Below, piece by piece: positions 1 through 9,029 of a DNA stretch of 64,000 nt (position 1 is its first letter; every line of letters starts with the position of its first letter). This DNA is from DASQYE01 sp036389675. Lineage in GTDB: Bacteria; Acidobacteriota; Blastocatellia; Pyrinomonadales; Pyrinomonadaceae. A model generated the notes under the pieces. That model was not told the origin of the DNA. It was given only the letters and a program-made list of their open reading frames with translations, and ran no database searches. The stretch is from positions 124,001 to 188,000 of the forward strand of contig DASVWI010000030.1 in the NCBI GenBank assembly GCA_036389675.1. The letters are read 5' to 3'. The position numbers and the translations under genes are program-made.

Positions 1-1
1 T

Positions 2-2320
2 TATGCGAATCCCCAGCGAGTTGTTAATAGCGTAGCTCTCGTCATAACGAGCGAGGGCTTCCGGGTATCGCTCCTCTTCGTAGAGAACCATCGCTATCTC
101 TCCCAGAGAGAAGGCTATCTGCCGCTGGTCGTTCACGTCGCGGGCCAGTTGCAGTTTCTGCTCGAAGACTTCGAGGGCCGTCTCATACTCGCCTTTGCGC
201 CGCCGTGCGCGTCCGATGCTGGTCAGGCAGCTTGAAATGTCCTTGGTGTAGCTGCCCTGCTGAAAGATCGCGAGCGCCTGCTCGGCATATTGCAGGCCCT
301 CGTCGGTGCGTAGCTGTTCGATGCGTAGCCCTGCCAGATTGATGAGGCTGCGTGCTTCCAGATAGGGGACATTGTAGCGTCGTGCCATGTCCAGCGACTT
401 CTGAAACTGATCGCCAGCGTCATCGTAGTCGCCCCCGGCCTGAAGCGCCAGCCCCAGCTCATTGAGACCGCGCATTGCCAGAGCCTCGACGCCGTGCTGC
501 TGAGCGAATTCTATAGCTTCTTTCGCATACTCCTTTTCTTTGGCGGGCTCGCCGGCGATGTACGAGAGGCGGCTCAGTTCTAACAGCGTATTTACTTTCT
601 GCGACTCGTTGCCGTTGGCGTTGGCGATTTCGAGCGCCTTCTCAAGGAGCGCGCGCCCCTCCGCCAGCTTGCCGTTATCTCTGAGGAGGACGCCGCGGCG
701 GTACAGAACTTCGGCGCGTCCCTCCATGTTACCGGAGGCTTGAAAGATGGCCTCGGCTTTATCCAGGGCGAGGCTGGCGTTAGGAAACTTCTGCTGGCGG
801 CTAAAGAGAATGGCGATACGCAGAAAGGCCGTCGCGTAGAGCGGGTCGAGGTTCGTGGCTTCCGTGTAGCTCTGAAGGGCGTTCCCCAGATCGTCGGTCT
901 TTTCGTAGGCGCGCCCCAGATCGACATAGGCCGATGCGTCTTTGGGTTTACGGCGCACTATCTCCGTATAAGATTTGACGGCGTTCCCGTAATCTCTGGT
1001 GACGAAGGCGTTGATGGCGTCAAGGTAGAGGCCGTCGAGCTGAGGGAGCGCCGTGCGGTCTGGAACCAGCGCGGCGACACGCAGCATTTCGTCCTTGGCC
1101 TTGATCGTGTAATCCATCTCGGCCCATGCTTCGGCCAGCCGCGCGTGGGCCATCGCGAAGCGGTCGTCTAGGCTGATCGCACGGCTCAGCATCTTGCTCG
1201 CCTGATAATACGCCCCTTCGCGCAGCGCGTTTGTGCCTTTGTCGTACCACTGCGCGGCTTCCGGCAGCGGTTGATAGGGAGCGGGTCGCCGCCAGCCATA
1301 GAAGGCGAACAGACCAATGGCGGCGACCGCGGCCACAATAAGAAAGGTTAGAAGATAGGGGTGCGGTCGTTGCAGGGTGCGGGAGATGGCCGGGAGCGTG
1401 CGGGTCTTGCTCAGGAATCCGCCCGTCTCGTCTGCGGGCCAGTCGGTTCGATTCTCATTCTCCTTGAGAAGCTCGCTCACGCGGCGCAAGTCCGCAAGCA
1501 TCTCCTCCGCCGACTGGTATCGCTGCGCGACGTTTTTAGAGAGCGCGCGCAGCGTCAGCCGGTCAAGGGCGGGCGGCACTTGCCTGTTGATGGTCGAGGG
1601 CGGCGGCGGGTCTACGTGAATGACCTGCGCGATGACTTCAAGGGCGTTTGCGCCCGTAAAGGCCGGCCTGCCCGTGAGACATTCATAAAGGAGCGAGCCC
1701 AGAGCGAACAGATCACTGCCGGGGCCGACCGGCGCAGACTTTGCCTGCTCCGGCGACATGTAGAGCGGCGTGCCGACGACCACGTTGCTCTGCGTGTGCA
1801 TGGTCAGCAGGGTCTTCGCCTCCGGGTCAGAGGTCTGAGTCAAATCATCGCTGAACTTTTTGGCGAGCCCGAAATCGAGGATTTTGATCTGGCCTCTCTC
1901 GTTGATGACGACGTTAGACGGCTTGATGTCGCGATGAAGGATGCCCTGAGCGTGTGATTCGCCGAGGGCTTCGGCGACAGCCTGTGCGATTTCGACCGAG
2001 CGTGCGACCGGCAGCGCACCGTCCCGCAGCAGCTCCGACAGGTTTCGCCCGTTGACTATCTCCATCACGATGTATGGATGGCCGTCCGCCGTCTCGCCGT
2101 AATCGTAGATGGTCGCGATGTTCGGGTGCGAAAGGTGCGAGACGGCGCGCGCCTCTCTGAGGAAGCGCGCGTGGAACTGTTTGCCCTCGGAGGTCGCGGA
2201 GAGGAATTTGAGCGCGACGCGCCGGCCCAAGTGCAGGTCTTCAGCGGCGTAAACGACACCCATCCCGCCTTCACCGAGCTTTTCGACTACTTTGTAATGA
2301 GAGACTATTTGTCCGATCAT
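2..2320 (-). CDS. Ser/Thr protein kinase with C-terminal TPR array (3' end outside window)
   Basis: Transmembrane Hanks-type Ser/Thr kinase. Reading the minus strand from ATG at 2318-2320 gives the glycine loop GEGGMGVVY, the VALK lysine, the catalytic loop HRDIKPSN (about residues 126-133), DFGLA and the activation segment GTPLYMSPEQA, so the kinase looks active. One hydrophobic segment at about residues 318-341 is followed by many TPR-like helical pairs, which should lie on the other side of the membrane from the kinase. The frame stays open to base 2, so the C-terminus lies beyond the left edge. The TAA on the minus strand at 1-3 is in another frame. This architecture is common in Acidobacteriota as a signalling receptor; the ligand is unknown. 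It diverges from the small gene at 2541. Confidence 0.9.
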   Translation of the reverse strand, partial: MIGQIVSHYKVVEKLGEGGMGVVYAAEDLHLGRRVALKFLSATSEGKQFHARFLREARAVSHLSHPNIATIYDYGETADGHPYIVMEIVNGRNLSELLRDGALPVARSVEIAQAVAEALGESHAQGILHRDIKPSNVVINERGQIKILDFGLAKKFSDDLTQTSDPEAKTLLTMHTQSNVVVGTPLYMSPEQAKSAPVGPGSDLFALGSLLYECLTGRPAFTGANALEVIAQVIHVDPPPPSTINRQVPPALDRLTLRALSKNVAQRYQSAEEMLADLRRVSELLKENENRTDWPADETGGFLSKTRTLPAISRTLQRPHPYLLTFLIVAAVAAIGLFAFYGWRRPAPYQPLPEAAQWYDKGTNALREGAYYQASKMLSRAISLDDRFAMAHARLAEAWAEMDYTIKAKDEMLRVAALVPDRTALPQLDGLYLDAINAFVTRDYGNAVKSYTEIVRRKPKDASAYVDLGRAYEKTDDLGNALQSYTEATNLDPLYATAFLRIAILFSRQQKFPNASLALDKAEAIFQASGNMEGRAEVLYRRGVLLRDNGKLAEGRALLEKALEIANANGNESQKVNTLLELSRLSYIAGEPAKEKEYAKEAIEFAQQHGVEALAMRGLNELGLALQAGGDYDDAGDQFQKSLDMARRYNVPYLEARSLINLAGLRIEQLRTDEGLQYAEQALAIFQQGSYTKDISSCLTSIGRARRRKGEYETALEVFEQKLQLARDVNDQRQIAFSLGEIAMVLYEEERYPEALARYDESYAINNSLGIRI

Positions 2321-2481
2321 TTGTCCGGGTTAATAGACGGGAAGGTGCTCATGGTTAACAGCGTGTCCGAGACGGCCTTCGGCTGGCTGTAAAGAAAGAA
2401 TCTTGATCGCCCGTATTCTGCGCCAAGTCAAACAGTTTTCCAAGAGGAATTTTACAAAACAAGGCGTGCCCGACCGGCATA

Positions 2482-2508
2482 TTGATTGCGAGGCTAATGT
2501 AGTACAAT
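2482..2508 (+). promoter_or_regulatory. Possible sigma70-type promoter for the small membrane protein
   Basis: A TTGATT box at 2482-2487 and a TACAAT box at 2503-2508 precede the gene at 2541. The 15-base spacer is shorter than the usual 17, so this is tentative. Confidence 0.3.
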
Positions 2509-2540
2509 CTGGCGCGACGATGGCCGGGAGGTATAACTAG

Positions 2541-2732
2541 TTGGACTTGCTGACCTTTTTATTTGTGGCTTTGATGATGGGGGCCGCCTTTCTCTTGACG
2601 ATGACTGTGCGCAGCCATATTCTGCGTAACGTCGAGCGCAAGCGCGAAGAACAGCACCATCTTGAGGAAGAGCTGCGCCGTCAGGCCGCCCTACAGGGAA
2701 ATCCCAGATCGGCGACGCGACGCGCGCGCTAA
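2541..2732 (+). CDS. Small single-pass membrane protein, unknown function
   Basis: A 63-residue protein starting at TTG, with GGGAGGT at 2526-2532 and an 8-base spacer, which is good ribosome-binding spacing. Residues about 4-22 form one hydrophobic helix. The rest is strongly charged (Arg, Glu, Gln, His) and probably helical, ending in a basic tail. The layout resembles small cytoplasmic-facing membrane adaptors, but I do not recognise a family. The strong ribosome-binding site and a promoter-like sequence upstream argue that it is real. It is divergent from the TPR kinase and separated from the exopolysaccharide operon by 544 bases. Confidence 0.55.
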   Translation: MDLLTFLFVALMMGAAFLLTMTVRSHILRNVERKREEQHHLEEELRRQAALQGNPRSATRRAR

Positions 2733-2900
2733 GATTATTCGCACGGCTGAGCGCCCCGACCCCGCTCGTCATAAAAAGGAATATTCCATCTGTCTTCACG
2801 ATTCTTCTGCTTTGCACTGAGTCAACTGAAGGTCGCAGGTTTTAAATCAGGACTCGTTCCTTGTCTGAAGTCTCAAGGGTAAATAGCAAATAATGCTCTC

Positions 2901-2937
2901 TTCTCAGAAACCGCAAGCTTGCGAGGAGAAATTTTTT
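2901..2937 (+). terminator. Possible rho-independent terminator
   Basis: TTCTC at 2901-2905 pairs with GAGAA at 2926-2930 around an inner stem CGCA/TGCG (2912-2915 with 2920-2923). A run of six T follows at 2932-2937. The internal loop is asymmetric, so strength is uncertain. It would end transcription from the small membrane protein gene. Confidence 0.4.
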
Positions 2938-3004
2938 GTACGGGCCGGGGTAAAATGCCCCCTGTCTGCCTTTGAAAAAGACGCTCGCATACAAATTTGA
3001 CGCC

Positions 3005-3214
3005 GCCTCGCAAACAGAGGCTTCCCCTTATCGGAGGGGTCAGGCTTGAGGCGCACCGCAATCGGCCAGAGATGCTTGCGGTGCGCGCATCACGCGACGG
3101 GATAACTGCCTCCGGCGAGCGGTGGATGGTAAGAGGTTGAAGATTTTGGAGTTGGTCAAAGCAAGAGGTAAGGAAAAGAGCCGGGCGCGCGGCGTCCTAC
3201 CGCCGTCTCTCGCG
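3005..3214 (+). ncRNA. Candidate structured leader RNA before the exopolysaccharide operon
   Basis: Four stem-loops follow one another. GCCTC/GAGGC encloses GCAAACA near 3005-3021. CCCCT/AGGGG encloses TATCGG near 3025-3040. An 11-bp perfect stem GCGCACCGCAA (3051-3061) pairs with TTGCGGTGCGC (3076-3086). A G/C-rich compound hairpin lies near 3182-3214, ending about 60 bases before the export gene. I tried to match it to the c-di-GMP-I riboswitch and could not: some pieces look similar (CCTCCGG), but the conserved GCAAA and tetraloop-receptor arrangement is missing. Function is inferred from position only. Confidence 0.35.
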
Positions 3215-3276
3215 CCGAGTTGCAATATCGCACAGGTAAAGTCTCCCCGGTCGTCGTTTTATTCGGGAGCTAAACC

Positions 3277-4281
3277 ATGAAAAAAGGTACGCCGCTGATC
3301 TTCCGACGCATACTGCTGTTGATTGCGCTCGTCGCCGTGCCGCAGCTGACTCTTCGTGCGCAGACGGAAGCGAGCGACAACGACACGGTCGCTCACACCA
3401 CTGACCTGTACCGCATAGGCCCGCGCGACGTGCTCAGTATACGCGTCAGCGCCGGTCGCCCCGTCCCTGAGCTTTCGATTGACGCTGTGGAGGTTGACGA
3501 GTGTGGCCGCATCCCCGTCCCGTCCGTTCAGCACGAGGAGCAGAACGAGATACAGGCGGCTGGACGAACCAGAACAGAGCTGGCGGAAACCTTGCGCGCC
3601 TTTTTCAAGAAGTATAAGAGAAACCCGCAGGTCGTCGTCACGATCAAGGAGTATAACTCGCAGCCCGTGGCGATCAACGGGGCGGTCACAAAGCCGGGCC
3701 AGTTTCAACTTCGCCGCGCCGTTCGCCTGCTTGAGCTTGTGCAGTTCTATGCCGGCGGGCCGACGGAGCGCGCAAGCGGTCGCATACAGATCGCGCGCCT
3801 GCCCGCCTTCAACATGTGCGAGGGTGCGGGCGACGCGACGGGCGCGATAGAGTTTCTCGTGTTCAATCTGAGGGAGACCCTGAGCGCTTCGGAGCAGGCC
3901 AACCCGTACTTGCGGCCCGGCGACATCATCACCCTGCCGGAAGCCAAAGAGGCATACGTCGTGGGAAATGTGCTGAGGCCCGGGCCTGTGCTGCTCAAGG
4001 ACGACAATATCACCGTCTCGAAGGCGATAGCGATGGCGGGCGGGACCATGCCCGACACTAAAAAGGGAAAAGTCCGCATCATCAGGCAGGAGCCGGGCGC
4101 TATGAGAAAAGAGATTTTCGTCGATCTGGCGGCGATTGACCGCCAGCGCGCCCCGGACATTGCCCTGCTGCCGAACGACATCGTGGACGTTCCGACCTCG
4201 GGCGGGCGCAGGCTGCTCAGAAGTCTGATCGGCGCAATCGTCCCGACGGTCGGGCAGCTACCCGTTCAGGTCATACGCTAA
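3277..4281 (+). CDS. Wza-like polysaccharide export protein (outer membrane)
   Basis: Periplasmic/outer-membrane export protein of the Wza family, which forms the channel through which the polymer leaves the cell. A signal peptide covers residues 1-28 (basic start, hydrophobic core, cleavage near LRA-Q). The polysaccharide-export domain opens with YRIGPRDVLSI at 45-55. Two SLBB-type segments follow (around QPVAINGAVTKPGQF near 127 and YVVGNVLRPGPV near 228). There is no lipobox cysteine, unlike E. coli Wza. It is the first gene of the locus, 68 bases before the following ATG, so it probably couples to the BY-kinase next to it, as in Wza/Wzc pairs. Confidence 0.92.
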   Translation: MKKGTPLIFRRILLLIALVAVPQLTLRAQTEASDNDTVAHTTDLYRIGPRDVLSIRVSAGRPVPELSIDAVEVDECGRIPVPSVQHEEQNEIQAAGRTRTELAETLRAFFKKYKRNPQVVVTIKEYNSQPVAINGAVTKPGQFQLRRAVRLLELVQFYAGGPTERASGRIQIARLPAFNMCEGAGDATGAIEFLVFNLRETLSASEQANPYLRPGDIITLPEAKEAYVVGNVLRPGPVLLKDDNITVSKAIAMAGGTMPDTKKGKVRIIRQEPGAMRKEIFVDLAAIDRQRAPDIALLPNDIVDVPTSGGRRLLRSLIGAIVPTVGQLPVQVIR

Positions 4282-4373
4282 TGGCCTCTCATTCTTAAAG
4301 TCCTCTTGCTTCAAAGTTAGATTATTCGCGACTGGCCCGCTGACATCCCGTGCGGGTCGCGACAGGTGATGCG

Positions 4374-6815
4374 ATGAAAGATGACCAGCGAAAGATTTTG
4401 AGTCTGCCCGAGCCACGCTCTCTGGAAAAGGGCGGCGCGGCCTCGATGCCTCCGTCAACGGGTGCTTACTACGGCATGGCTGACGAGCTTGAAGAGAACC
4501 ACTTCCGCGAGTACCTGCGCGCCATACGCAAGCACATCTGGCTGATCATCGGCCTCACCCTGATCGTCACCTCTTTATCGGCCATCTACATGGCGCGGCA
4601 GCCCGACATCTTCTCGGCACAGGCGCGCGTGCAGGTCGATCTGGAGAATAACCCGGCGAGCGGCGTCAATAAGAGCAACACCGTGATCGTCAACTCTGTG
4701 ACGAACGACCCGGCATACTTCAACACGCAGTTGCAGAACCTGACGAGCAAGGGACTGTTGCGCCGCGTCGTCAAAACCCTCGACCTTGAGCATAACGAAT
4801 CTTTCCTCAGACCGAACAGGGAACAGAGCCGCTCGACTTGGCAGAACCTGCTTCGCATGGTCGGGCTCAGTAAGAAACAGGCCGCCGATAATAAGAACCC
4901 GGACGACAGCCTGCCGCTGACGGGGACGGTCGCGCCCGCCACTGCGCGCGAAGACCTGATCGTGGCCCGCCAGCTAGACCCCTACGTACAGATGTTGCAG
5001 ACGAATTTGAAGGTCGAGCCGGTCAGGGAAGTACGCACCAGCTCTTTTACGAAAGACACGCGGCTGATCGACATCCGCTTCGTGCATTCCGACCCGCAGA
5101 TCGCGGCTAAAATAGTCAACGCCGTGGCCGACACCTTCGTCTTCTCTAACCTTGAGAAGAAGACGGAGAACACCGCCAACACCGGCGACTTTCTACAGAA
5201 GCGCGTGGCCGAGCTGCAATCGCAGATACGCAGCAGCGAGGAGCGGCTCGTCAACTACGCCAAGAATCACCAGATTCTCTCGCTCGACGGCAGCCAGAAC
5301 ACCGTCGTGGAGCGCCTCGCCGGGCTCAACCAGCAACTACTGGTCGCGGAAAACGAGCGTAAGACAGCCGAGGCCGCTTACCGCGCGGCGCAAGCGCCCG
5401 AAGCCGCCAGCGCCCTCGCCGAAGCCGACGCCAAGCAGCTTCAGGAGATCGAATCGAAACTCGCCTCGCTCAAACAAAAGCGGCAGGAGCTTCTGGTCGA
5501 GAACACGGAAGAGTGGCCCGAAGTCAAAGAGGTCAGCCAGCAGATCGCCACTCTTGAGAAGCAGGCGAAGGAGCTTCGCACGCATGCGGCGCGCGTGCTC
5601 TCCACTAATCTTGAGACCCGTTACCGGCAGGCGCTCGACCGCGAGCAGGCCATCCGGGCCGACTTCGACAAACAGCGCGCCGAAACCATTACGCAGAACG
5701 AGTCTGCGATCAACTACCGCATCATCCAGCAGGAGATAGAGACCAATAAGCAGCTGCTCAACGGTCTTCTGCAACGCTCGAAAGAGAACGACGTGCTGGT
5801 CGCCGGAACTCCAAACAATATCTTCGTCGTTGACTATGCGCTCGCCTCCGACGCCCCCATCGGCCCGCAACGCCTGCGGACTATTATCATGGTTCTTTTC
5901 CTCGCGCTCAGCGGCGGCATAGGGCTCGCGATCTTTCTTGAGTACATGAACGACTCCGTGCGCTCGACCGAAGACGTGCATCGCTGGCTTCAGCTGCCGA
6001 CGATAGGAGTGATACCGGGCATCGGCGGGCTCAAGCGTAATCGCCTGTTTTCGCCTTCACTCGCCATAGAGCGTCGCCGTCAGGACCATGCTTCCCCTGA
6101 GCTGCTCATCAACGACGAGGTCAAATCACCGCTCGGTGAAGCCTACCGTCACCTGCGAACTTCCGTCCTGCTCGCCACGGCGGGGCACGCCCCGCGCACT
6201 CTGCTCGTGACTTCGAGCATGCCTTCCGAGGGCAAGACGACCACGGCAGTCAACACCGCTCTCAGTCTGGCGCAGACGGGCGCGCGCGTCCTGGTCATCG
6301 ACGCAGATATGCGGCGACCGCGCCTGCACTCCATCTTCGGCCTCAACAACGACAGGGGCTTGAGCACTATCCTGTCCAGCGAGATGAGCGAGGCGGAGGT
6401 TCTGGAACTGGTCGTGCATAGTGCGGAGAGCGACCTCTATCTTCTCCCCTCTGGAAAAATCCCGCCCAACCCGGCGGAGCTGATCGGGTCTGAGCAGATG
6501 ATTCGCCTCATCAAGAGTTTCGAGTCCATGTTCACGCACATCATCATAGACTCGCCGCCGATAGGCTCCTTCACGGACGGCGTGCTGGCCTCGACCCTCG
6601 TGGACGGGGTGCTGCTCGTCGTGCATAGCGGAAAAACTTCGCGCAGCGTGGCGCGGCGCACGCGGCAGATATTGCAGGACGTGGGCGCTAAAGTCTTCGG
6701 CGTCGTCCTGAACAACGTCAACCTGCGCGAGCACGACTATTACTACTATCGCAGCTACACGCAATCCTATTACAGCGTGGACACGGTAGAGGAGCAGGTG
6801 GCCTCCGGTTCATAA
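4374..6815 (+). CDS. Wzz/BY-kinase: chain-length determinant fused to tyrosine autokinase
   Basis: Inner-membrane polysaccharide co-polymerase of the Wzc type. It has a cytoplasmic N-tail, TM1 near 46-66, a long coiled-coil periplasmic Wzz domain, TM2 near 500-525, then the BY-kinase: Walker A SMPSEGKTT (about 613-622), Walker A' VLVIDADMRRP (about 639) and Walker B HIIIDSPP (about 722). The C-terminus has a tyrosine cluster (HDYYYYRSYTQSYY), the usual autophosphorylation tail. I prefer the ATG at 4374, with AGGTG 5 bases upstream, over an in-frame GTG at 4350. It controls polymer length and export with the Wza-like protein upstream. Confidence 0.93.
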   Translation: MKDDQRKILSLPEPRSLEKGGAASMPPSTGAYYGMADELEENHFREYLRAIRKHIWLIIGLTLIVTSLSAIYMARQPDIFSAQARVQVDLENNPASGVNKSNTVIVNSVTNDPAYFNTQLQNLTSKGLLRRVVKTLDLEHNESFLRPNREQSRSTWQNLLRMVGLSKKQAADNKNPDDSLPLTGTVAPATAREDLIVARQLDPYVQMLQTNLKVEPVREVRTSSFTKDTRLIDIRFVHSDPQIAAKIVNAVADTFVFSNLEKKTENTANTGDFLQKRVAELQSQIRSSEERLVNYAKNHQILSLDGSQNTVVERLAGLNQQLLVAENERKTAEAAYRAAQAPEAASALAEADAKQLQEIESKLASLKQKRQELLVENTEEWPEVKEVSQQIATLEKQAKELRTHAARVLSTNLETRYRQALDREQAIRADFDKQRAETITQNESAINYRIIQQEIETNKQLLNGLLQRSKENDVLVAGTPNNIFVVDYALASDAPIGPQRLRTIIMVLFLALSGGIGLAIFLEYMNDSVRSTEDVHRWLQLPTIGVIPGIGGLKRNRLFSPSLAIERRRQDHASPELLINDEVKSPLGEAYRHLRTSVLLATAGHAPRTLLVTSSMPSEGKTTTAVNTALSLAQTGARVLVIDADMRRPRLHSIFGLNNDRGLSTILSSEMSEAEVLELVVHSAESDLYLLPSGKIPPNPAELIGSEQMIRLIKSFESMFTHIIIDSPPIGSFTDGVLASTLVDGVLLVVHSGKTSRSVARRTRQILQDVGAKVFGVVLNNVNLREHDYYYYRSYTQSYYSVDTVEEQVASGS

Positions 6816-6822
6816 GACCCGT

Positions 6823-8028
6823 ATGAGTCTCACGGACAAGCCGCGCGCTTTTCTGGCTGCCGTCGGTGATTCCAATAGCCCCGTGACGTGGAGCGGGATA
6901 CCGTATCACTTTCTGCAAGCGGCCCGCGCGCAGGGCCTGCTCGATGCCGGCTTACCTCTTGCGACCTCCGGCCTCGGCTGGCATGCCCGCCGCGTCGTCT
7001 GGAATTTGGGGCGCGCCATCAGCGGAGACCGCCGCGGCGGGTTTCAGTACTCAAGAGCTTTCCTTAATCGTCTGTGGGCTCCATCGCTGCCTCTGATTAA
7101 GAATAATGTCGTCATCAACTGCTTCCAGCTCTATGCGCCTTCCGTGGTCAGTGATCGCACGATCATGAAGTGGTTCTTTATCGACCAGACTCTGCTTCAG
7201 CTTTTCGATTATTACGGGCTGCGAGTAAAGGTCGGGCGGCGTATTGTGCAGGAGGCGCTAAGGCGCGAGCGGGAAGGCTATCAGGCGGCGGCTGGCGTCA
7301 TCGCCCATAGCCGCTGGGCCGCCCGTAGTCTCGCAGAGGACTACGCCTTGCCGGCAGACCGTATTCATGTAGTGCTGCCGGGCGCGAACCTCGACCCGGC
7401 GGCCTATGAGAGGTGGGAGCAGCGGGAAGAAGAAGCACGCGGCGCAGGGGAGCAAACAGCGGGCCGACCGATGCGGCTCATCTTCATCGGCAAGGATTGG
7501 CGGCGAAAGGGTCTCGACCGCCTTCTCGAAGCTCTCACCTTAGCGCGTCGATCCGGCGCGAGGACGACCTTAAGATTGATCGGCTGCGGGCGTGAAGATT
7601 TGCCCGAGCACCTGCGAGCCACGGAGGGCGTGGAATGGGTCGGATTCATCAAAAAGCATGCGGAGGCCGATAGGTTTCTTCGCATGGTGGGCGAATGCGA
7701 CGTGGGCTGTCTCCTTTCGCGCGCGGAGGCCGGAGGCATAGCGTTTCGTGAATACCACGCGCTTGGTCTGGCCGTCGTCGGCACGGACACGGGCGGCGTG
7801 GCCGAGCACACGCTGCCGCAAGCCTCCATACTGGTCTCGCCGGACGCGACCATCGAAGAGATTGCTGCAACGCTATTGGCACTGGAGCGCGACGAGCCGC
7901 GCCGTGCCGCCCTGCGCGATGCCGCGTGGAGGCTTAGACACACGGTCTCATGGGCCGAGACTGTCAGGCGCATAGCCTCCTTCTGGCCCTACCCCAAGGC
8001 AAAGGGTTGTCCAGATCAGGTCTGTTGA
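6823..8028 (+). CDS. Glycosyltransferase family 4 (GT-B)
   Basis: A 401-residue GT-B fold transferase that adds a sugar from a nucleotide donor to the growing lipid-linked repeat on the cytoplasmic side. The C-terminal donor domain shows the family pattern: a beta strand and KDWRRKGLDRLLEA (around residue 225), then the glutamate-rich EAGGIAFREYHALGLAVVGTDTGG segment near 306-329 (EX7E-like). It starts 8 bases after the BY-kinase stop. The exact sugar cannot be told from sequence. Confidence 0.85.
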   Translation: MSLTDKPRAFLAAVGDSNSPVTWSGIPYHFLQAARAQGLLDAGLPLATSGLGWHARRVVWNLGRAISGDRRGGFQYSRAFLNRLWAPSLPLIKNNVVINCFQLYAPSVVSDRTIMKWFFIDQTLLQLFDYYGLRVKVGRRIVQEALRREREGYQAAAGVIAHSRWAARSLAEDYALPADRIHVVLPGANLDPAAYERWEQREEEARGAGEQTAGRPMRLIFIGKDWRRKGLDRLLEALTLARRSGARTTLRLIGCGREDLPEHLRATEGVEWVGFIKKHAEADRFLRMVGECDVGCLLSRAEAGGIAFREYHALGLAVVGTDTGGVAEHTLPQASILVSPDATIEEIAATLLALERDEPRRAALRDAAWRLRHTVSWAETVRRIASFWPYPKAKGCPDQVC

Positions 8029-8053
8029 AGCGAGAGCTTACGCTGTTAGAACA

Positions 8054-8908
8054 ATGATACGTAGAATTATTCCGGCGGGTGTGCTGCGGACATTTGAGTG
8101 GAGGACGCGCTTTAAGGACGCCGGATTGAACTCGAAGGCAACGCTCCTTGGCGCTGCCTCGAAAGCCAACAGGGATGCCCTTGTGGCTTCGCGAATCGAG
8201 CACTTGCCGCGAGCCTTGAGGTCAAATCTCCCGTTCGTGATAGATATCGGCGCAAATACGGGCCAGTGGTTATCGGCTCTACAGAAGCTCGTTCGTATCG
8301 AGAAGGCGGAAGTCTTCGAGCCGAACCCCGAAGCCTTCGAGATACTCCGCTCAAGGCTCGGCCATAACGCCAATTACAGATTCCACCGTGATGCGCTCGG
8401 GATGCAGGCTGGCGTTTCCACACTTCGCGTCACGTGCGAATCATCGCTGGCCTCTTTGTTACCGCCCTCGAAGTTGTTAGAGGAACAGTATGCCGTTTGC
8501 AACGCGCGGGTCGTCAATGAGATTCAGGTTTCGGTGACGACGCTCGATGCCGCATTGCCGGGTGACGAGGCGATTGACCTGCTGAAAATAGATGTGCAGG
8601 GGTTCGAGCGCCCGGTCTTACTCGGCGGGGTCAATACCCTGAGACGCACGCGTGCCCTGCTCATAGAGATGAACTTCGTCTCTCACTATGAAGGCGATGA
8701 CAGCTTCGCCTCTTTAACAGACCTGCTGACGGGCCAGCTCGGATTTGAATTCTGGGACATGTCATTGCCGCACCGCGGTGTGGACGGACGCGCCCTCTGG
8801 TCTGATGCTGTCTTTATCAATCCCGGGATGTGCCCCGCAGGCGGCTGGGGAAGCGCGAAGTCTTCACAGGAAGAAATTAACAGGTATGGACGGAGATCGT
8901 CAGGATGA
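8054..8908 (+). CDS. FkbM-family SAM-dependent methyltransferase
   Basis: O-methyltransferase of the FkbM type, probably methylating a hydroxyl of the polysaccharide. The SAM site VIDIGANTGQW lies near residues 61-71, followed by the acidic strand VFEPNPEAFEIL. The central LKIDVQGFE motif (about residue 178) is characteristic of FkbM. The last 13 residues and the stop codon are encoded inside a repeat element that begins at 8867, so the original C-terminus may have been altered. It is the first of three FkbM genes in this locus. Confidence 0.87.
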   Translation: MIRRIIPAGVLRTFEWRTRFKDAGLNSKATLLGAASKANRDALVASRIEHLPRALRSNLPFVIDIGANTGQWLSALQKLVRIEKAEVFEPNPEAFEILRSRLGHNANYRFHRDALGMQAGVSTLRVTCESSLASLLPPSKLLEEQYAVCNARVVNEIQVSVTTLDAALPGDEAIDLLKIDVQGFERPVLLGGVNTLRRTRALLIEMNFVSHYEGDDSFASLTDLLTGQLGFEFWDMSLPHRGVDGRALWSDAVFINPGMCPAGGWGSAKSSQEEINRYGRRSSG

Positions 8909-9013
8909 GACAGGTCAGTACCGCCTGCGGTAGCGGGCGGGTACTCAATGTTGACACCCGCCCGAGACCTTTGGCGGTACTGACCTCTTATCCTGTCCAT
9001 CCCTGTTTGAATC
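8867..9013. repeat. Nested inverted-repeat element, copy 1
   Basis: The outer arms are related to AACAGGGATGGACAGGAT: left at about 8879-8907 (with about 10 extra bases), right at about 8988-9007. Inside, GGTCAGTACCGCC (8913-8925) pairs perfectly with GGCGGTACTGACC (8973-8985), and CGGGCGGGT (8934-8942) pairs with ACCCGCCCG (8956-8964). The left end carries CAGGAAGAAATTAACAGG and the right end TTTGAATC. A second copy at 22153 has these two outer ends swapped while the inner part keeps its orientation. No ORF lies inside, so it is non-autonomous. It fills the gap between two plus-strand genes. Confidence 0.85.
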
Positions 9014-9029
9014 TGCTTTAGGTAGGTAG

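Larger units (their letters stand above)
2733..3276. other. Gene-free 544-base stretch upstream of the exopolysaccharide operon
   Basis: No credible coding region is seen; the short minus-strand ORFs here have no motifs. The stretch contains a terminator-like hairpin with a T run (2901-2937) and several consecutive stem-loops (3005-3214), described separately. It probably carries the promoter and leader of the polysaccharide operon, but I could not pick a convincing promoter. Confidence 0.6.

Noticed and set aside
1361..1957. Long plus-strand ORF of 198 codons (and 740-1171)
   Set aside because: It lies opposite the kinase-TPR gene on the minus strand, which shows clear kinase motifs; it has none of its own.
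3087..3181. c-di-GMP riboswitch (GEMM-I) near CCTCCGG
   Set aside because: The conserved GCAAA and receptor parts are missing or out of order; only short pieces agree.
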